This document shows positions 1 to 11,649 of a stretch of DNA of 64,000 nucleotides, piece by piece. This DNA comes from Simmondsia chinensis (lineage: Eukaryota > Streptophyta > Magnoliopsida > Caryophyllales > Simmondsiaceae), in NCBI GenBank assembly GCA_018398585.1, contig JAGTTD010000026.1:1431001-1495000 (forward strand), given 5' to 3'. Every line of letters starts with the position of its first letter. The first letter of the stretch is position 1. Both the position numbers and the translations under genes were made by a program. The notes beneath the pieces were generated by a model. The model was given only the letters and a program-made list of their open reading frames with translations, had not been told where the DNA came from and did no database searches.

Positions 1-1158
1 CTGCATTCCATGACTGTCAAAGCACCCTTAACGACCCTCAAAACTCCACCTTCAGCTGTGTACCTGTACCCTTTAGACTCATAAGTACCTAAAGAGATGA
101 GATTCTTCTTTAAATCAGAAACATGGCGAACATCGCTCAAAACCCTGATAGTGCCATCGAACATCCTAAAACGAATTGTTCCTATATCCAGAACTTTGCA
201 TGGAGTATCATTACCCATCAAAGCAACTCCACCTTGAACTGACTCGTACGTGGAAGACCAATCCCGATTTGGACAAATATGATAAGAGCAACCCGAATCC
301 AAAATCCAACTATCTCTCAAACTGGACTGAGGTTCACCCACAGACAGTAGAAGATCTTCATTCTCACTATCCATAACACTAGCTACTATGGATCTCTGGT
401 CAGACCTGTTATCTGCTTCAAGTTTTCTCTTAAGCTTGTAACAGTCTTTCTTAATGTGCCCCTTTCTTATGACAGTAGTTACAAGTTAGGTCTTGATGCC
501 TAAACTTAAACTTGCTTCCACTATGATCATACTCAGTTCTCCCCCTCACAAATAAACTACTACCTGAGTTATAAACAGAATCATATTATTCTCTATCTAC
601 TCGTTCTTTACTCAGTAGGTTTCTCCTAACTTCATCAACAGATATGGTTTGTCTACCACCATAAATCATGCTTTCAACAAAACCCTTATATGAAGTAGAG
701 AGAGAACATAACAACAACATTGCCTGATCTTCGTCCTTAGGAGCATCATCCAATTCTTTCAAATCTTAAATAATTGAATTAAATTCATTGGCGTGATTCT
801 TAAGTGACGTACCTTCTGACATACGAAATGAGAATAACCGATGCTTAACTGCGAGTTTGTTGGAGACAGACTTGAAACAGAACATATCCTGTAATTTCTC
901 CCACAACTCCTTAGCGGTCTTCACTTCCAGAACTTCTGTCAAAACGTCATCAGTAAGACACATCTGAATTGCTGTGAGTGCCTTCTTATCTAACTCCTCC
1001 CATTGTGTTTTTGTCAAATTCTCTGGTTTCTTCTCTTTCCCAGCTAAAGCTTTCTTCAAGCCACTTTGAGTCAAGAGGCCCTTAACGCGAACCTGCCATA
1101 AACTGAAGCTCCCTTGACCACCAAACTTCTCAACTTCGGATCTAATTGCGGATGTCAT
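1..1158 (-). pseudogene. copia gag/protease, array unit 1 (cut by window edge)
   Basis: On the minus strand the frame opens at 1158 with MTSAIRSEVEKFGGQGSFS and runs 130 codons through a copia gag (UBN2-like) domain, including the typical [12 protein letters not shown] stretch, to a TAA at 766-768. The related copy at 56-59 kb has a Gln codon at that stop. Downstream, in broken frames, are a CCHC zinc-knuckle region and the start of the protease domain, which runs off the left edge. The same stop occurs in all four units, so it predates the array's expansion. Confidence 0.8.
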
Positions 1159-1181
1159 ATTATCAAATCGAAATGAACTAG

Positions 1182-1235
1182 GCTCTGATACCAGTTTGTG
1201 AGGAATCTTAACAAATCTGATATGCTCTGATACCA
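1182..1235 (-). promoter_or_regulatory. Duplicated primer-binding site at the LTR/internal junction
   Basis: The minus strand reads TGGTATCAGAGC (plus 1182-1193), the usual copia primer site complementary to the 3' end of initiator Met-tRNA. The same 12-mer recurs exactly 42 bp away at 1224-1235 inside the LTR. The 42-bp repeat also carries a second LTR-edge-like TGTG. The arrangement repeats in the other units; the rightmost copy has one changed base (GCTCTAATACCA on plus). The inner copy should be the working site because it abuts the gag leader. Confidence 0.7.
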
Positions 1236-1826
1236 GTTTGTGCGGATAAATCTTAATGCGGAAGTGCGAACCCTAATCACTTGATTCAATTCAAATAATA
1301 TGACTCACCCAAACGAGAAGTAAACAAATATATGGAGAAAGAAAGAACAAACACGAACACACAATATTTAACTGGAAACCCCTCTACAATCGAGAGGGGA
1401 GAAAACCACGGGCGGAGATGGAGATTCTTTATTGATACTGAGCGAAAGAATTACAAGGACACTTCCTCTTAACGAGAACTATGAGAGAATTACAATCACT
1501 TTCTCTTAACTCTCGTAGCACTTGAAAATATGAATTAGAGGAATTATGAAATCACCTCTTTCTCTTAATGGCGGCGCCTCACTCTTAATTTGGATCACGA
1601 TTGGATCTCTCGATCAATTGAAACCGAAAAACCTAGCTCTCAATTTAAACGCGCAGGGTAAACAAGACCCGATCGATCGGCTCTGGCCCGATCAATCGGC
1701 CCTCACACGGTAAAACTGGATATATTTAACTTAAATCACCCAATCGATCGGACATCCCCCGATCGATTGGTGACCCCTCGACAACCCATAAACTTAAAAC
1801 AAGTAATTTGAGACATAATCCTAACA
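1197..1826 (-). repeat. copia LTR 1 of the array (630 bp)
   Basis: On the plus strand the LTR begins TGTGAGGAATC and ends CCTAACA, next to a pyrimidine tract (TCTCCACCCTGG) that is the polypurine tract on the minus strand. A shorter reading starting at 1239 (588 bp) is possible because of the 42-bp duplication; the 630-bp limits are preferred because the related element at 56-59 kb has a clean target duplication at the equivalent outer edge. The U3 side holds several near-palindromic CCGATCGATCGG-type blocks near 1673-1772. Confidence 0.85.
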
Positions 1827-1958
1827 AATCTCCACCCTGGCTCAAATTACATACATAAAACAATTTCCTCCATCTTTTCCACTAAACACCCCACACACAG
1901 GGCTTAACTTGAAAAAACACGAAACCTAACCGAGTCCGAGTGAAACTTTAAGTTCCTG

Positions 1959-3534
1959 CTAGATTCTTGACACATTATCTGAAACAGCCACCTGCTGTTG
2001 AACTGTGTTACTCAACTGAAACTGAACTCCCTCTGGCTTACTCACCTGACCTGAATCACAACCAACTGATGACATCTTCTGTGGAGACAATAACGAAGAC
2101 TCATCAAACGTGACACGTTTACTCGTCAGGAATTGTTTGGAGCGAAAAACATTCTACTTCCCATAAAGCCCTTGTTCACGGACTATCAGTCCTGTAGACT
2201 GACCATACAAAGAGCCCCTCACACTGTGCTCAGACGGACCCCTATCACCTAAATGATCCAATCTCAAACGTCATGAATTTGTGATCTCTGGTTCTGTAAA
2301 CAGCAAGGATGATGAAGATGCTGCAACAGATCTAACAACTGTGGAACCGACAAGCTCATACAGCGTACCTTCCCTTCTGCATTTCATGACTGTCAAAGCA
2401 CCCTTAACGACTCTCAAAACTCCACCTTCAGTTGTGTACTTGCACCCTTTCGACTCATGAGTACCTAAAGAGATGAGATTCTTCTTTAAATCAGGAACAT
2501 GGCGAACATCGCTCAAAACCCTGATAGTGCCATCGAACATCCTAAAACGAATTGTTCCTATATCCAGAACTTTACATGGAGTATCATTACCCATCAAAGC
2601 AACTCCACCTTGAACTGACTCGTACGTGGAAGACCAATCCCGATTTGGACAAACATGATAAGAGCAACCCGAATCCAAAATCCAACTATCTCTCAAACTG
2701 GACTGAGGTTCACCCACAGACAGTAGAAGATCTTCATTCTCACTATCCATAACACTAGCTACTATGGATCTCTGGTCAGACCTGTTATCTGCTTCAAGTT
2801 TTCTCTTAAGCTTGTAACAGTCTTTCTTAATGTGCCCCTTTCTTATGACAGTAGTTACAAGTTAGGTCTTGATGCCTAAACTTAAACTTGCTTCCACTAT
2901 GATCATACTCAGTTCTCCCCCTCACAAATAAACTACTACCTAAGTTATAAACAGAATCATATTATTCTCTATCTACTCGTTCTTTACTCAGTAGGTTTCT
3001 CCTAACTTCATCAACAGATATGGTTTGTCTACCACCATAAATCATGCTTTCAACAAAACCCTTATATGAAGTAGAGAGAGAACATAACAACAACATTGCC
3101 TGATCTTCGTCCTTAGGAGCATCATCCAATTCTTTCAAATATTAAATAATTGAATTAAATTCATTGGCGTGATTCTTAAGTGACGTACCTTCTGACATAC
3201 GAAACGTGAATAACCGACGCTTAAGTGCGAGTTTGTTGGAGACAGACTTGAAACAGAACATATCTTGTAATTTCTCCCATAACTCCTTAGCGGTCTTCAC
3301 TTCCAGAACTTCTGTCAAAACGTCATCAGTAAGACACATCTGAATTGCTGTGAGTGCCTTCTTATCTAACTCCTCCCATTGTGTTTTTGTCAAATTCTCT
3401 GGTTTCTTCTCTTTCCCAGCTAAAGCTTTCTTCAAGCCACTTTGAGTCAAGAGGCCCTTAACGCGAACCTGCCATAAACTGAAGCTCCCTTAACTACCAA
3501 ACTTCTCAACTTCGGATCTAATTGCGGATGTCAT
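1959..3534 (-). pseudogene. copia gag/protease, array unit 2
   Basis: The gag start is at 3534, but a TAA in the GGQGS region breaks the frame, leaving the open part 3142-3450. A TAA then ends the frame after FNSII. The protease block (2271-2750) keeps the catalytic DSG in [13 protein letters not shown] and ends with a gag-pre-integrase remnant (CGQSTG). The sequence then jumps to an RVTFDE motif that normally lies beyond the integrase core, which marks an internal deletion of the pol gene. Confidence 0.8.
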
Positions 3535-3572
3535 ATTATCAAATCGAAATAAACAAGGCTTTGATACCAGTT

Positions 3573-4202
3573 TGTGAGGAATCTTAACAAATCTGATATG
3601 CTCTGATACCAATTTGTGCGGATAAATCTTGATGCGGAAGTGTGAACCCTAATCACTTTATTCAATTCAAATAATATGACTCACACAAACGAGAAGTAAA
3701 TAAATATATGGAGAAAGAAACAACAAACACGAACACACAATATTTAAGTGGAAACCCCTCTACAATCGAGAGGGGAGAAAACCACGGGCGGAGATGGAGA
3801 TTCTTTATCAATACTGAGCGAAAGATTTACAACTACACTTCCTCTGAACGAGAATTATGAAAGATTTACAATCACTTTCTCTTAACTCTCATAGCACTCG
3901 AAAATCTGAATTAGAGGAATTAAGAAATCACCTCTTTCTCTTAATGGCGGCGCCTCACTCTTAATTTGGATCACGGTTGAATCTCTCGATCAATTGAAAC
4001 CGAAAGCCCTAGCTCTCAATTTAAACACGCAGGGTAAACAAGACCCGATCGATCGGCTCTGGCCCGATCAACCGGCCCTTACACGGTAAAACTGGATATA
4101 TTTAACTTAAATCACCCAATCGATCGGACATCCCCCGATCGATTGGTGACCCCTCGGCAACCCATGAACTTAAAACAAGTAATTTGAGATGTAATCCTAA
4201 CA
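3573..4202 (-). repeat. copia LTR 2 of the array (630 bp)
   Basis: Same termini as LTR 1 (TGTGAGG...CTAACA on plus) and the same 42-bp duplication at its left edge, with only scattered substitutions against LTRs 1 and 3. It serves at once as the 3' LTR of unit 3 and the 5' LTR of unit 2. Confidence 0.87.
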
Positions 4203-4334
4203 AATCTCCACCCTGGCTCAAATTACATACATAAAACAATTTCCTCCATCTTTTCCACTAAACACCCCACACACAGGGCTTAACTTGAAAAAACACGAAA
4301 CCTAACCGAGTCCGAGTGAAACTTCAACTTCCTG

Positions 4335-5910
4335 CTAGATTCTTGACACATTATCTGAAACAGCCACCTGCTGTTGAACTGTGTTACTCAACTGAAACTG
4401 AACTCCCTCTGGCTTACTCACCTGACCTGAATCACAACCAACTGATGACATCTTCTGTGGAGACAATAACGAAGACTCATCAAACGTGACACGTTTACTC
4501 GTCAGGAATTGTTTGGAGGGAAAAACATTCAACTTCCCATAAGGCCCTTGTTCACGGCCTATCAGTCCTGTAGACTGACCACACAAAGAGCCCCTCACAC
4601 TGTGCTCAGACGGACCCCTATCACCTAAATGATCCAATCTCAAACGTCATGAATTTGTGATCTCTGGTTCTGTAAACAGCAAGGATGATGAAGATGCTGC
4701 AACAGATCTAACAACTGTGGAACCGACAAGCTCATACAGCGTACCTTCCCTTCTGCATTTCATGACCGACAAAGCACCCTTAACGACCCTCAAAACTCCA
4801 CCTTCAGCTGTGTACCTGTACCCTTTAGACTCATGAGTACCTAAAGAGATGAGATTCTTCTTTAAATCAGGAACATGGCGAACATCGCTCAAAACCCTGA
4901 TAGTGCCATCGAACATCCTAAAACGAATTGTTCCTATATCCAGAACTTTGCATGGAGTATCATTACCCATCAAAGCAACTCCACCTTGAACTGACTCGTA
5001 CGTGGAAGACCAATCCCGATTTGGACAAACATGATAAGAGCAACCCGAATCCAAAATCCAACTATCTCTCAAACTGGACTGAGGTTCACCCACAGACAGT
5101 AGAAGATCTTCATTCTCACTATCCATAACACTAGCTACTATGGATCTCTGGTCAGACCTGTTATCTGCTTCAAGTTTTTTCTTAAGCTTGTAACCGTCTT
5201 TCTTAATGTGCCCCTTTCTTATGACAGTAGTTACAAGTTAGGTCTTGATGCCTGAACTTAAACTTGCTTCCACTATGATCATACTCAGTTCTCCCCCTCA
5301 CAAATAAACTACTACCTGAGTTATAAACAGAATCATATTATTCTCTATCTACTCGTTCTTTACTCAGTAGGTTTCTCCTAACTTCATCAACAGATATGGT
5401 TTGTCTACCACCATAAATCATGCTTTCAACAAAACCCTTATATGAAGTAGAGAGAGAACATAACAACAACATTGCCTGATCTTCGTCCTTAGGAGCATCA
5501 TCCAATTCTTTCAAATCTTAAATAATTGAATTAAATTCATTGGCGTGATTCTTAAGTGACGTACCTTCTGACATACGAAACGAGAATAACCGATGCTTAA
5601 CTGCGAGTTTGTTGGAGACAGACTTGAAACAGAACATATCCTGTAATTTCTCCCACAACTCCTTAGCGGTCTTCACTTCCAGAACTTCTGTCAAAACGTC
5701 ATCAGTAAGACACATCTGAATTGCTGTGAGTGCCTTCTTATCTAACTCCTCCCATTGTGTTTTTGTCAAATTCTCTGGTTTCTTCTCTTTCCCAGCTAAA
5801 GCTTTCTTCAAGCCACTTTGAGTCAAGAGGCCCTTAACGCGAACCTGCCATAAACTGAAGCTCCCTTGACCACCAAACTTCTCAACTTCGGATCTAATTG
5901 CGGATGTCAT
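4335..5910 (-). pseudogene. copia gag/protease, array unit 3
   Basis: Best-preserved unit. Gag is open from 5910 to the shared TAA at 5518. The protease block is open from 5126 to 4647 with an intact DSG. After one more stop the frame continues to 4335, ending with sequence found between integrase and reverse transcriptase in autonomous copia elements. Nearly identical to unit 1 in gag, which suggests units 1 and 3 separated recently. Confidence 0.82.
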
Positions 5911-5948
5911 ATTATCAAATCGAAATGAACTAGGCTCTGATACCAGTT

Positions 5949-6578
5949 TGTGAGGAATCTTAACAAATCTGATATGCTCTGATACCAGTTTGTGCGGATA
6001 AATCTTGATGCGGAAGTGCGAACCCTAATCACTTGATTCAATTCAAATAATATGACTCACCCAAACGAGAAGTAAACAAATATATGGAGAAAGAAAGAAC
6101 AAACACGAACACACAATATTTAACTGGAAACCCGTCTACAATCGAGAGGGGAGAAAACCACGGGCGGAGATGGAGATTCTTTATTGATACTGAACGAAAG
6201 AATTACAACGACACTTCCTCTTAACGAGAACTATGAGAGAATTACAATCACTTTCTCTTAACTCTCGTAGCACTCGAAAATATGAATTAGAGGAATTACG
6301 AAATCACCTCTTTCTCTTAATGGCGGCGCCTCACTCTTAATTTGGATCACGATTGAATCTCTCGATCAATTGAAACCGAAAGCCCTAGCTCTCAATTTAA
6401 ACGCGCAGGGTAAACAAGACCCGATCGATCGGCTCTGGCCCGATCAATCGGCCCTCACACGGTAAAACTGGATATATTTAACTTAAATCACCCAATCGAT
6501 CGGACATCCCCCGATCGATTGGTGACCCCTCGGCAACCCATAAACTTAAAACAAGTAATTTGAGACGTAATCCTAACA
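5949..6578 (-). repeat. copia LTR 3 of the array (630 bp)
   Basis: Begins TGTGAGG and ends CCTAACA on plus; same length and organisation as LTRs 1 and 2, with few differences by eye. Flanked on the right by the polypurine tract of unit 4. Confidence 0.87.
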
Positions 6579-6710
6579 AATCTCCACCTTGGCTCAAATT
6601 ACATACATAAAACAAGTTCCTCCATCTTTTCCACTAAACACCCCACACACAGGGCTGAACTTGAATAAACACGAAACCTAACCGAGTCCGAGTGAAACTT
6701 TAACTTCCTG

Positions 6711-8286
6711 CTAGATTCTTGACACATTATCTGAAACAGCCACCTGCTGCTGAACTGTGTTACTCAACTGAAACTGAACTCCCTCTGGCTTACTCACCTG
6801 ACCTGAATCACAACCAACTGATGACATCTTCTGTGGAGACAATAACGAAGACTCATCAAACATGACACATCTACTCGTCAGGAATTGTTTGGAGCGAAAA
6901 CCTTTCTACTTCCAATAAAGCCCTTGTTCACAGACTATCAGTCCTGTAGACTGACCACACAAAGAGCCCCTCACACTGTGCTCAAACGGACCCCTATCAC
7001 CTAAATGATCCAATCTCAAACGTCCTGAATTTGTGATCTCTGGTTCTGTCAACAACAAGGATGATGAAGATGCTGCAACAGATCTAACAACTGTGGAACC
7101 GACAAGCTCATACAGCGTACCTACCCTTCTACCTTTCATGACTATCAAAGCACCATTAACGCCCCTCAAAACTCCACCTTCAGCTATGTACCTGTACCCT
7201 TTAGACTCAAGAGTACCTAAAGAGATGAGATTCTTCTTTAAATCAGGAACATGACGAATATCGCTCAAAACCCTGATAGTGCCATCGAACATCCTAAAAC
7301 GAATTGTTCCTATATCCATAACTTTGCATGGAGTATCATTACCCATCAAAGCAACTCCACCTTGAACTAACTCGTACGTGGAAGACCAATCCCGATTGGG
7401 ACAAACATGATAAGAGCAACCCGAATCCAAAATCCAACTATCTCTCAAACTGGACTGAGGTTCACACACAGACAGTAGAAGATCTTCATTCTCACAATCC
7501 ACAACACTAGCTACTATGGATCTCTGGTCAGACCTGTTATCTGCTTCAAGTTTTCTCTTAAGCTTGTAACAGTCTTTTTTAATGTGCCCCTTTCTTATGA
7601 CAGTAGTTACAAGTTAGGTCTTGATGCCTAAACTTAAACTTGCTTCCACTATGATCATACTCAGTTCTCCCCCTCACAAATAAACTACTACCTGAGTTAT
7701 AAATAGAATCATATTATTCTCTATCTCCTCGTTCTTTACTCAGTAGGTTTCTCCTAACTTCATCAACAGATATGGTTTGTCTACCACCATAAATCATGCT
7801 TTCAACAAAACCCTTATACGAAGTAGAGAGAGAACATAACAACAACATTGCCTGATCTTTGTCCTTAGGAGCATCATCTAATTCTTTCAAATCTTAAATA
7901 ATTGAATTAAATTCATTGGCGTGATTCATAAGTGACGTACCTTCTGGCATACGAAACGTGAATAACCGACGCTTAACTACGAGTTTGTTGGAGACAGACT
8001 TGAAACAGAACATATCCTGCAATTTCTCCCACAACTCCTTAGCGGTCTTCACTTCCAGAACTTCTGTCAAAACGTCATCAGTAAGACACATCTGAATTGG
8101 TGTGAGTGTCTTCTTATCTAACTCCTCCCATTGTGCTTTTGTCAAATTCTCTGGTTTCTTCTCTTTCCCATCTAAAGCTTTCTTCAAGCCACTTAGAGTC
8201 GAAAGGCCCTTAACGCGAACCTGCCATGAACTGAAACTCCCTTGACCACCAAACTTCTCAACTTCGGATCTAATTGCGGATGTCAT
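6711..8286 (-). pseudogene. copia gag/protease, array unit 4 (most diverged)
   Basis: Gag opens at 8286 and stops at 7894, the same site as its neighbours. The protease block runs open from 7502 to 6906 without the stop that follows ITNS in units 2 and 3, so the gag-pre-integrase remnant is fused in frame here. The start codon upstream of the protease block is changed and there are more substitutions than between the other units. This is the unit at the array's outer end. Confidence 0.8.
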
Positions 8287-8324
8287 ATTATCAAATTGAA
8301 TTTAACAAGGCTCTAATACCAGTT

Positions 8325-8935
8325 TGTGAGGAATCTTAACAAATCTGATATGCTCTGATACCAATTTGTGCGGATAAATCTTGATGCGGAAGCGTGAACC
8401 CTAATCACTTGATTCGATTCAAATAATATGACTCACACAAACGAGAAGTAAACAAATATATGGAGAAAGAAAGAACAAACACGAACACACAATATGTAGG
8501 TGGAAACCCCTCTACAATCGAGAGGGGAGAAAACCACGGGCGGAGATGTAGATTCTTTATTGATACTGAACGAAAGAATTACAATGACACTTCCTCTGAA
8601 CGAGAACTATGAAAGAATTACAATCACTTTCTCTTAACTCTCGTAGCACTCAAAAATCTGAATTAGAGGAATTACGAAATCACCTCTTTCTCTCAATGGC
8701 AGCGCCTCACTCTTAATTCGGATCACGATTGGATCTCTTGATCAACTGAAATCGAAAACCCTAGCTCTCAATTTATACGCGCAGGATAAACAAGACCCAA
8801 TTGATTGGCCCTCACATGGCAAAACTGGATATATTTAACTTAAATCCCCCGATCGATCGGACATCCCCCAATCGATCTGTGACCCCTCGGCAACCCATAA
8901 ACTTAAAACAAGTAATTTGAGCCATAATCTTAACA
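8325..8935 (-). repeat. copia LTR 4, outer 5' LTR of the array (611 bp)
   Basis: Begins TGTGAGG and ends CTTAACA on plus. It is 19 bp shorter than LTRs 1-3 because part of the GATCGATCGG-rich block near 8795 is deleted. As the rightmost LTR on the minus strand it is the 5' LTR of the whole array. The target duplication cannot be tested because the other array end is outside the window. Confidence 0.85.
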
Positions 8936-9165
8936 AAAAACAATAAATTTTTCAAACAAAAATGCTTGTATGAATAGCGCTCTATACAAAACTTCTTCGG
9001 CAAAAGTAATTTTTTCACAGTTTCACCAAACAGAAGACCCGACTCCGAAAACATCAACTAAAACTAGTAATCTTCCTGTTTAGTTATCATATTGTAACAA
9101 ATTTTTCCGACCCTGATGCTCGCCCTGTTTCCTTTAATAATTGTTCATATCACGGAAAAACTATA
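8936..9165. other. Spacer between the copia array and gypsy element 1
   Basis: About 230 bp of unremarkable DNA. No gene or repeat boundary is recognised in it, except CTATA at 9161-9165, the left target duplication of element 1. Confidence 0.5.
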
Positions 9166-9565
9166 TGTTTCGGGGTTTTTTGGTAGGGATCTTTCAAGGG
9201 AGAACTGGGCTCAAGTTCCCCTTTTTGTGGTGTTTATTACTGTATTTATAGTGGTTAGAAGGGAGCCCCTTGGCGTTATGTGGGAGAAAGCATAGTTTGG
9301 GTATGGGGGTATGGGAGTACCGCTAGGGTGTAGGAGTACCGCCAGGGTATAAGAGTACCGCTAGGGTGTAGGAGTACCGCCAGGGTATAGGAGTACCGCT
9401 AGGGTGTAGGAGTACTGCTAGGATATAGGAGTACCGCTAGGGTATAAGAGTACCGCTAGGGCTAGGGCTGCGGTAGTTGCCCTTGATGGCCGTTCACTGG
9501 GGTATGCTCATAACGTCTTCTTCCTGGGGAGGCGGTTGTCTTAGCAAATGGTGTTTTCCTTAACA
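9166..9565 (-). repeat. Left (3') LTR of gypsy element 1, 400 bp
   Basis: TGTTTCGGGG to CCTTAACA. It contains a run of ~20-bp degenerate repeats (units such as TAGGAGTACCGCTAGGGTA) at about 9305-9465. The right LTR has fewer units, which accounts for the 76-bp length difference. Confidence 0.88.
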
Positions 9566-9585
9566 GTTAACCCCCCACTTTGGGG
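9566..9585 (-). promoter_or_regulatory. Polypurine tract of gypsy element 1
   Basis: The plus strand reads GTTAACCCCCCACTTTGGGG just inside the left LTR, giving a G-run on the minus (coding) strand where plus-strand DNA priming is expected. Element 2 has the equivalent tract at 24550-24568. Confidence 0.65.
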
Positions 9586-9618
9586 AAAAAGGTACTTTTT
9601 TGTCCCAAAGTGTTTTGC

Positions 9619-9626
9619 TATAAATA
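9619..9626 (+). promoter_or_regulatory. TATA box candidate upstream of the antisense F-box gene
   Basis: TATAAATA lies 146 bp before the F-box ATG. Element 2 has TATAAATA at 24605-24612, also about 150 bp before its F-box ATG, within otherwise diverged sequence. This conservation suggests the extra gene has its own promoter, independent of the LTR. Confidence 0.5.
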
Positions 9627-9771
9627 CCCTTGTATGTGGGGTCGGTATTCCTCAGAATCTTGGTTTTTTTTTTTAAGTGTGCTTTAGTGGGCCACCCTTT
9701 ACAAGGCGTTTTTAACTAGGGAGTAATTTTTGAATTTTCGTTTTTCGCTTGCTTACTTTTCTCTTTTTATT

Positions 9772-10923
9772 ATGGATGATGTTACTTGCGAAATCTGGTC
9801 GCGGCTTCCTGCCTAGTCAATCTTAAGGTTCTCCTGCGTTTCTTCATTTGCTCCTAGTCTGCTTTTTAATTATGACTTTGTTAGACGGCAATCTTTTCAC
9901 TCTCTGAGCCGTGCCGCGGATGGATTTTTCTTGCAGCCTGAGACTGACTCGCGCTGTGATGATTTGGAGGCTTTTTCCTTTTTAGGAGATTTTTCTCCAG
10001 TCGTCCCTGTTGAGGTACTGGAGATTCTGACTGATAACGTTCACGTTTTGGGTGTGGCTGGCGGTTTGTTGTTGTACCGTGATTACAACCTCTCTCGACT
10101 GTTCGTTTGTAACCCTTCCATGGGGATGCGTCAAATGGTTCCTCATCCTAACGGGGTCTCTATGGGTTATGCGGATTCTCCTTTGAACTTGGTATTTGGG
10201 TGTTTTGATACTGCCGTGGATTTTGGTTTTTACCTTTATCTACTGGTACTTGACTTGTCCCGGTCCTACTGGGGGCCTTGGCCTAGTGTGTACCATGTAT
10301 ACTGTTGGGAGGGCAGCTGGAACTTCTGGGGGAGCTTGGATGTGGGCCCTAGGAACGTTTCCCTTATAGATCACGTCTTTTTGGATGGAGAGTTGTATTT
10401 TTTGTCGGATTGGGGACACTACTTGGGAGATGCTCAAGCTTGCCCTTATATAGTTCGATGGGATACTGCCGCTGGTACCTCTTGTAGAATGCCATTCCCT
10501 GACTCGGTTTGTGAAAACCTTTTTTCTTGTCGGGATGCCAAGCTTTCAAAGTGGTGGGAGACTTCAACGGACCTTCCTATTCTTTGCTTGGTTACGCTAC
10601 AGAGTCCGGTATTTACCGTGTGGACGCTGTCACGTTCGGAGGATCCTTCTTCTTGGGAGAGGCGGTTTCGCTTACATCTTCGGCTTCCTTGGTCTGGAGG
10701 CAGGTGGGATCCGGTGATCACTAGTTTTACTGTGACAAGGGATCACTTAGCTTTTACCGCCCATAATCAAGTGTTCCAATGTGCTCTTCATGGGGATCAG
10801 CGTGGACGTATAGTTTACTTGGGGAATCATCGCTACAATGTACAGGCACAGTTGTTCCCTTACTCAAGGTCCTTATTTCGCTGTGGCGATGATCCTATGG
10901 CGCCGTTTGCGGCTTTCATGTGA
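9772..10923 (+). pseudogene. F-box-like protein gene carried antisense in gypsy element 1
   Basis: A 383-codon frame starting MDDVTCEIWSRLPA, which fits the N-terminal F-box pattern (EI..RLP.KS..RF.CVS). A TAG at codon 15 breaks it where element 2 has AAA (Lys). From the next Met (9931) 330 codons are open to TGA. After the F-box comes a region like F-box-associated domains (GGLLL..DYN..RLFVCNP). F-box proteins normally link substrates to SCF ubiquitin ligases; whether this one does is unknown. It lies between the 3' LTR and the tandem arrays, opposite to gag-pol. The matching copy in element 2 is 1151 bp against 1152 bp here, so the frame was kept for some time in the family. Confidence 0.72.
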
Positions 10924-11261
10924 GAGAGTCTTCTGGGAAGTAGAAACAAGCTTTTGGTTTTTATGGATGTGGGTGTTCTCTTTTTGTATGGCTATGACTT
11001 TTGTATAATTATGTTTCGTACAGTGGCACTCTTAGCGGCTCCTTTGGCTTAGGTTTTTTATCTTTCTTGCCTTTAAGTTGTGATAGAGGCTTTAGTTTCT
11101 ATTAGAGGTTTGTTTAATATCTTTTCCTTTCTATTTTTGCTTCCTGTTTCTATTGGAGTAGATGCTGCTTGGTGTTTTTTCCCGGTGATGTGTTATAAGA
11201 TTACCATTAATTACCCCGTTTCTTGTAAAATAATGATTTTTCTTTTGTTATGAGCTAGGTT
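10924..11261 (+). other. Region between the F-box gene and the 62-bp array (element 1)
   Basis: T-rich DNA with no gene. It probably contains the 3' untranslated part of the F-box gene; no defined signal is claimed. Confidence 0.35.
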
Positions 11262-11645
11262 CTTATGCTGGTGGGTTATGTACTGCCAGTCCGATTGTTA
11301 GGTGCGACTTATGCCGTTGCGGGCTTCTCAGCTGATGAGTGCTACCGCTAGTCCCAGTGTTAGGCGGGACTTATACCATTGCGGGGTTCTCACCTGATGA
11401 GAGCTATCGCCGGTCCCAGTGTTAGGCGGGACTTATACCGTTGCGGGCTTCTCAGCTGATGAGAGCTACCACCAGTCCCAGTGTTAGGCGGGTCTTATAC
11501 CGTTGCGGGCTTCTCAGCTGATGAGAGCTACCGCCAGTCCCAGTGTTAGACGGGTCTTATACCGTTGCGGGCTTCTCAGCTGATGAGAGCTACCGCCAGT
11601 CCCAGTGTTAGGCGGGACTTATACCGTTGCGGGCTTTTTAGCTGA
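11262..11645. repeat. 62-bp tandem repeat, about six copies, element 1
   Basis: The landmark AGTCC recurs at 11288, 11350, 11412, 11474, 11536 and 11598, an exact 62-bp period. Most units contain AGTCCC, about 10 bp of spacer, then GGGACT or a close variant, an inverted pair able to form a hairpin. Element 2 has an array of the same period with a diverged sequence but the same hairpin. Confidence 0.92.
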
Positions 11646-11649
11646 TGAG

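Larger units (their letters stand above)
1..8935 (-). mobile_element. Tandem array of a non-autonomous Ty1/copia element (TR-GAG-like)
   Basis: Four LTRs alternate with internal regions at a constant 2376-bp period: equivalent ORFs end at 2750, 5126 and 7502, and gag starts lie at 1158, 3534, 5910 and 8286. Read on the minus strand each unit is LTR, Met-tRNA-type primer site, gag, zinc knuckle, aspartic protease, polypurine tract, LTR. The interior is only 1746 bp. The integrase core, reverse transcriptase and RNase H are missing, so movement would need an autonomous partner. The left end lies outside the window; the right end is the LTR ending at 8935. Adjacent units share LTRs, as expected from unequal recombination between LTRs. 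Three LTRs are 630 bp and the rightmost has a 19-bp deletion. Confidence 0.9.

Noticed and set aside
176..376. 66-codon plus-strand frame repeated at 2552 and 4928
   Set aside because: It is antisense to the conserved protease coding frame in each copia unit and recurs only because the array repeats.
9772..10923. Host F-box gene unrelated to the retrotransposon
   Set aside because: A matching gene sits at the same place and strand in element 2, inside LTRs with a perfect target duplication, so it travels with the element.
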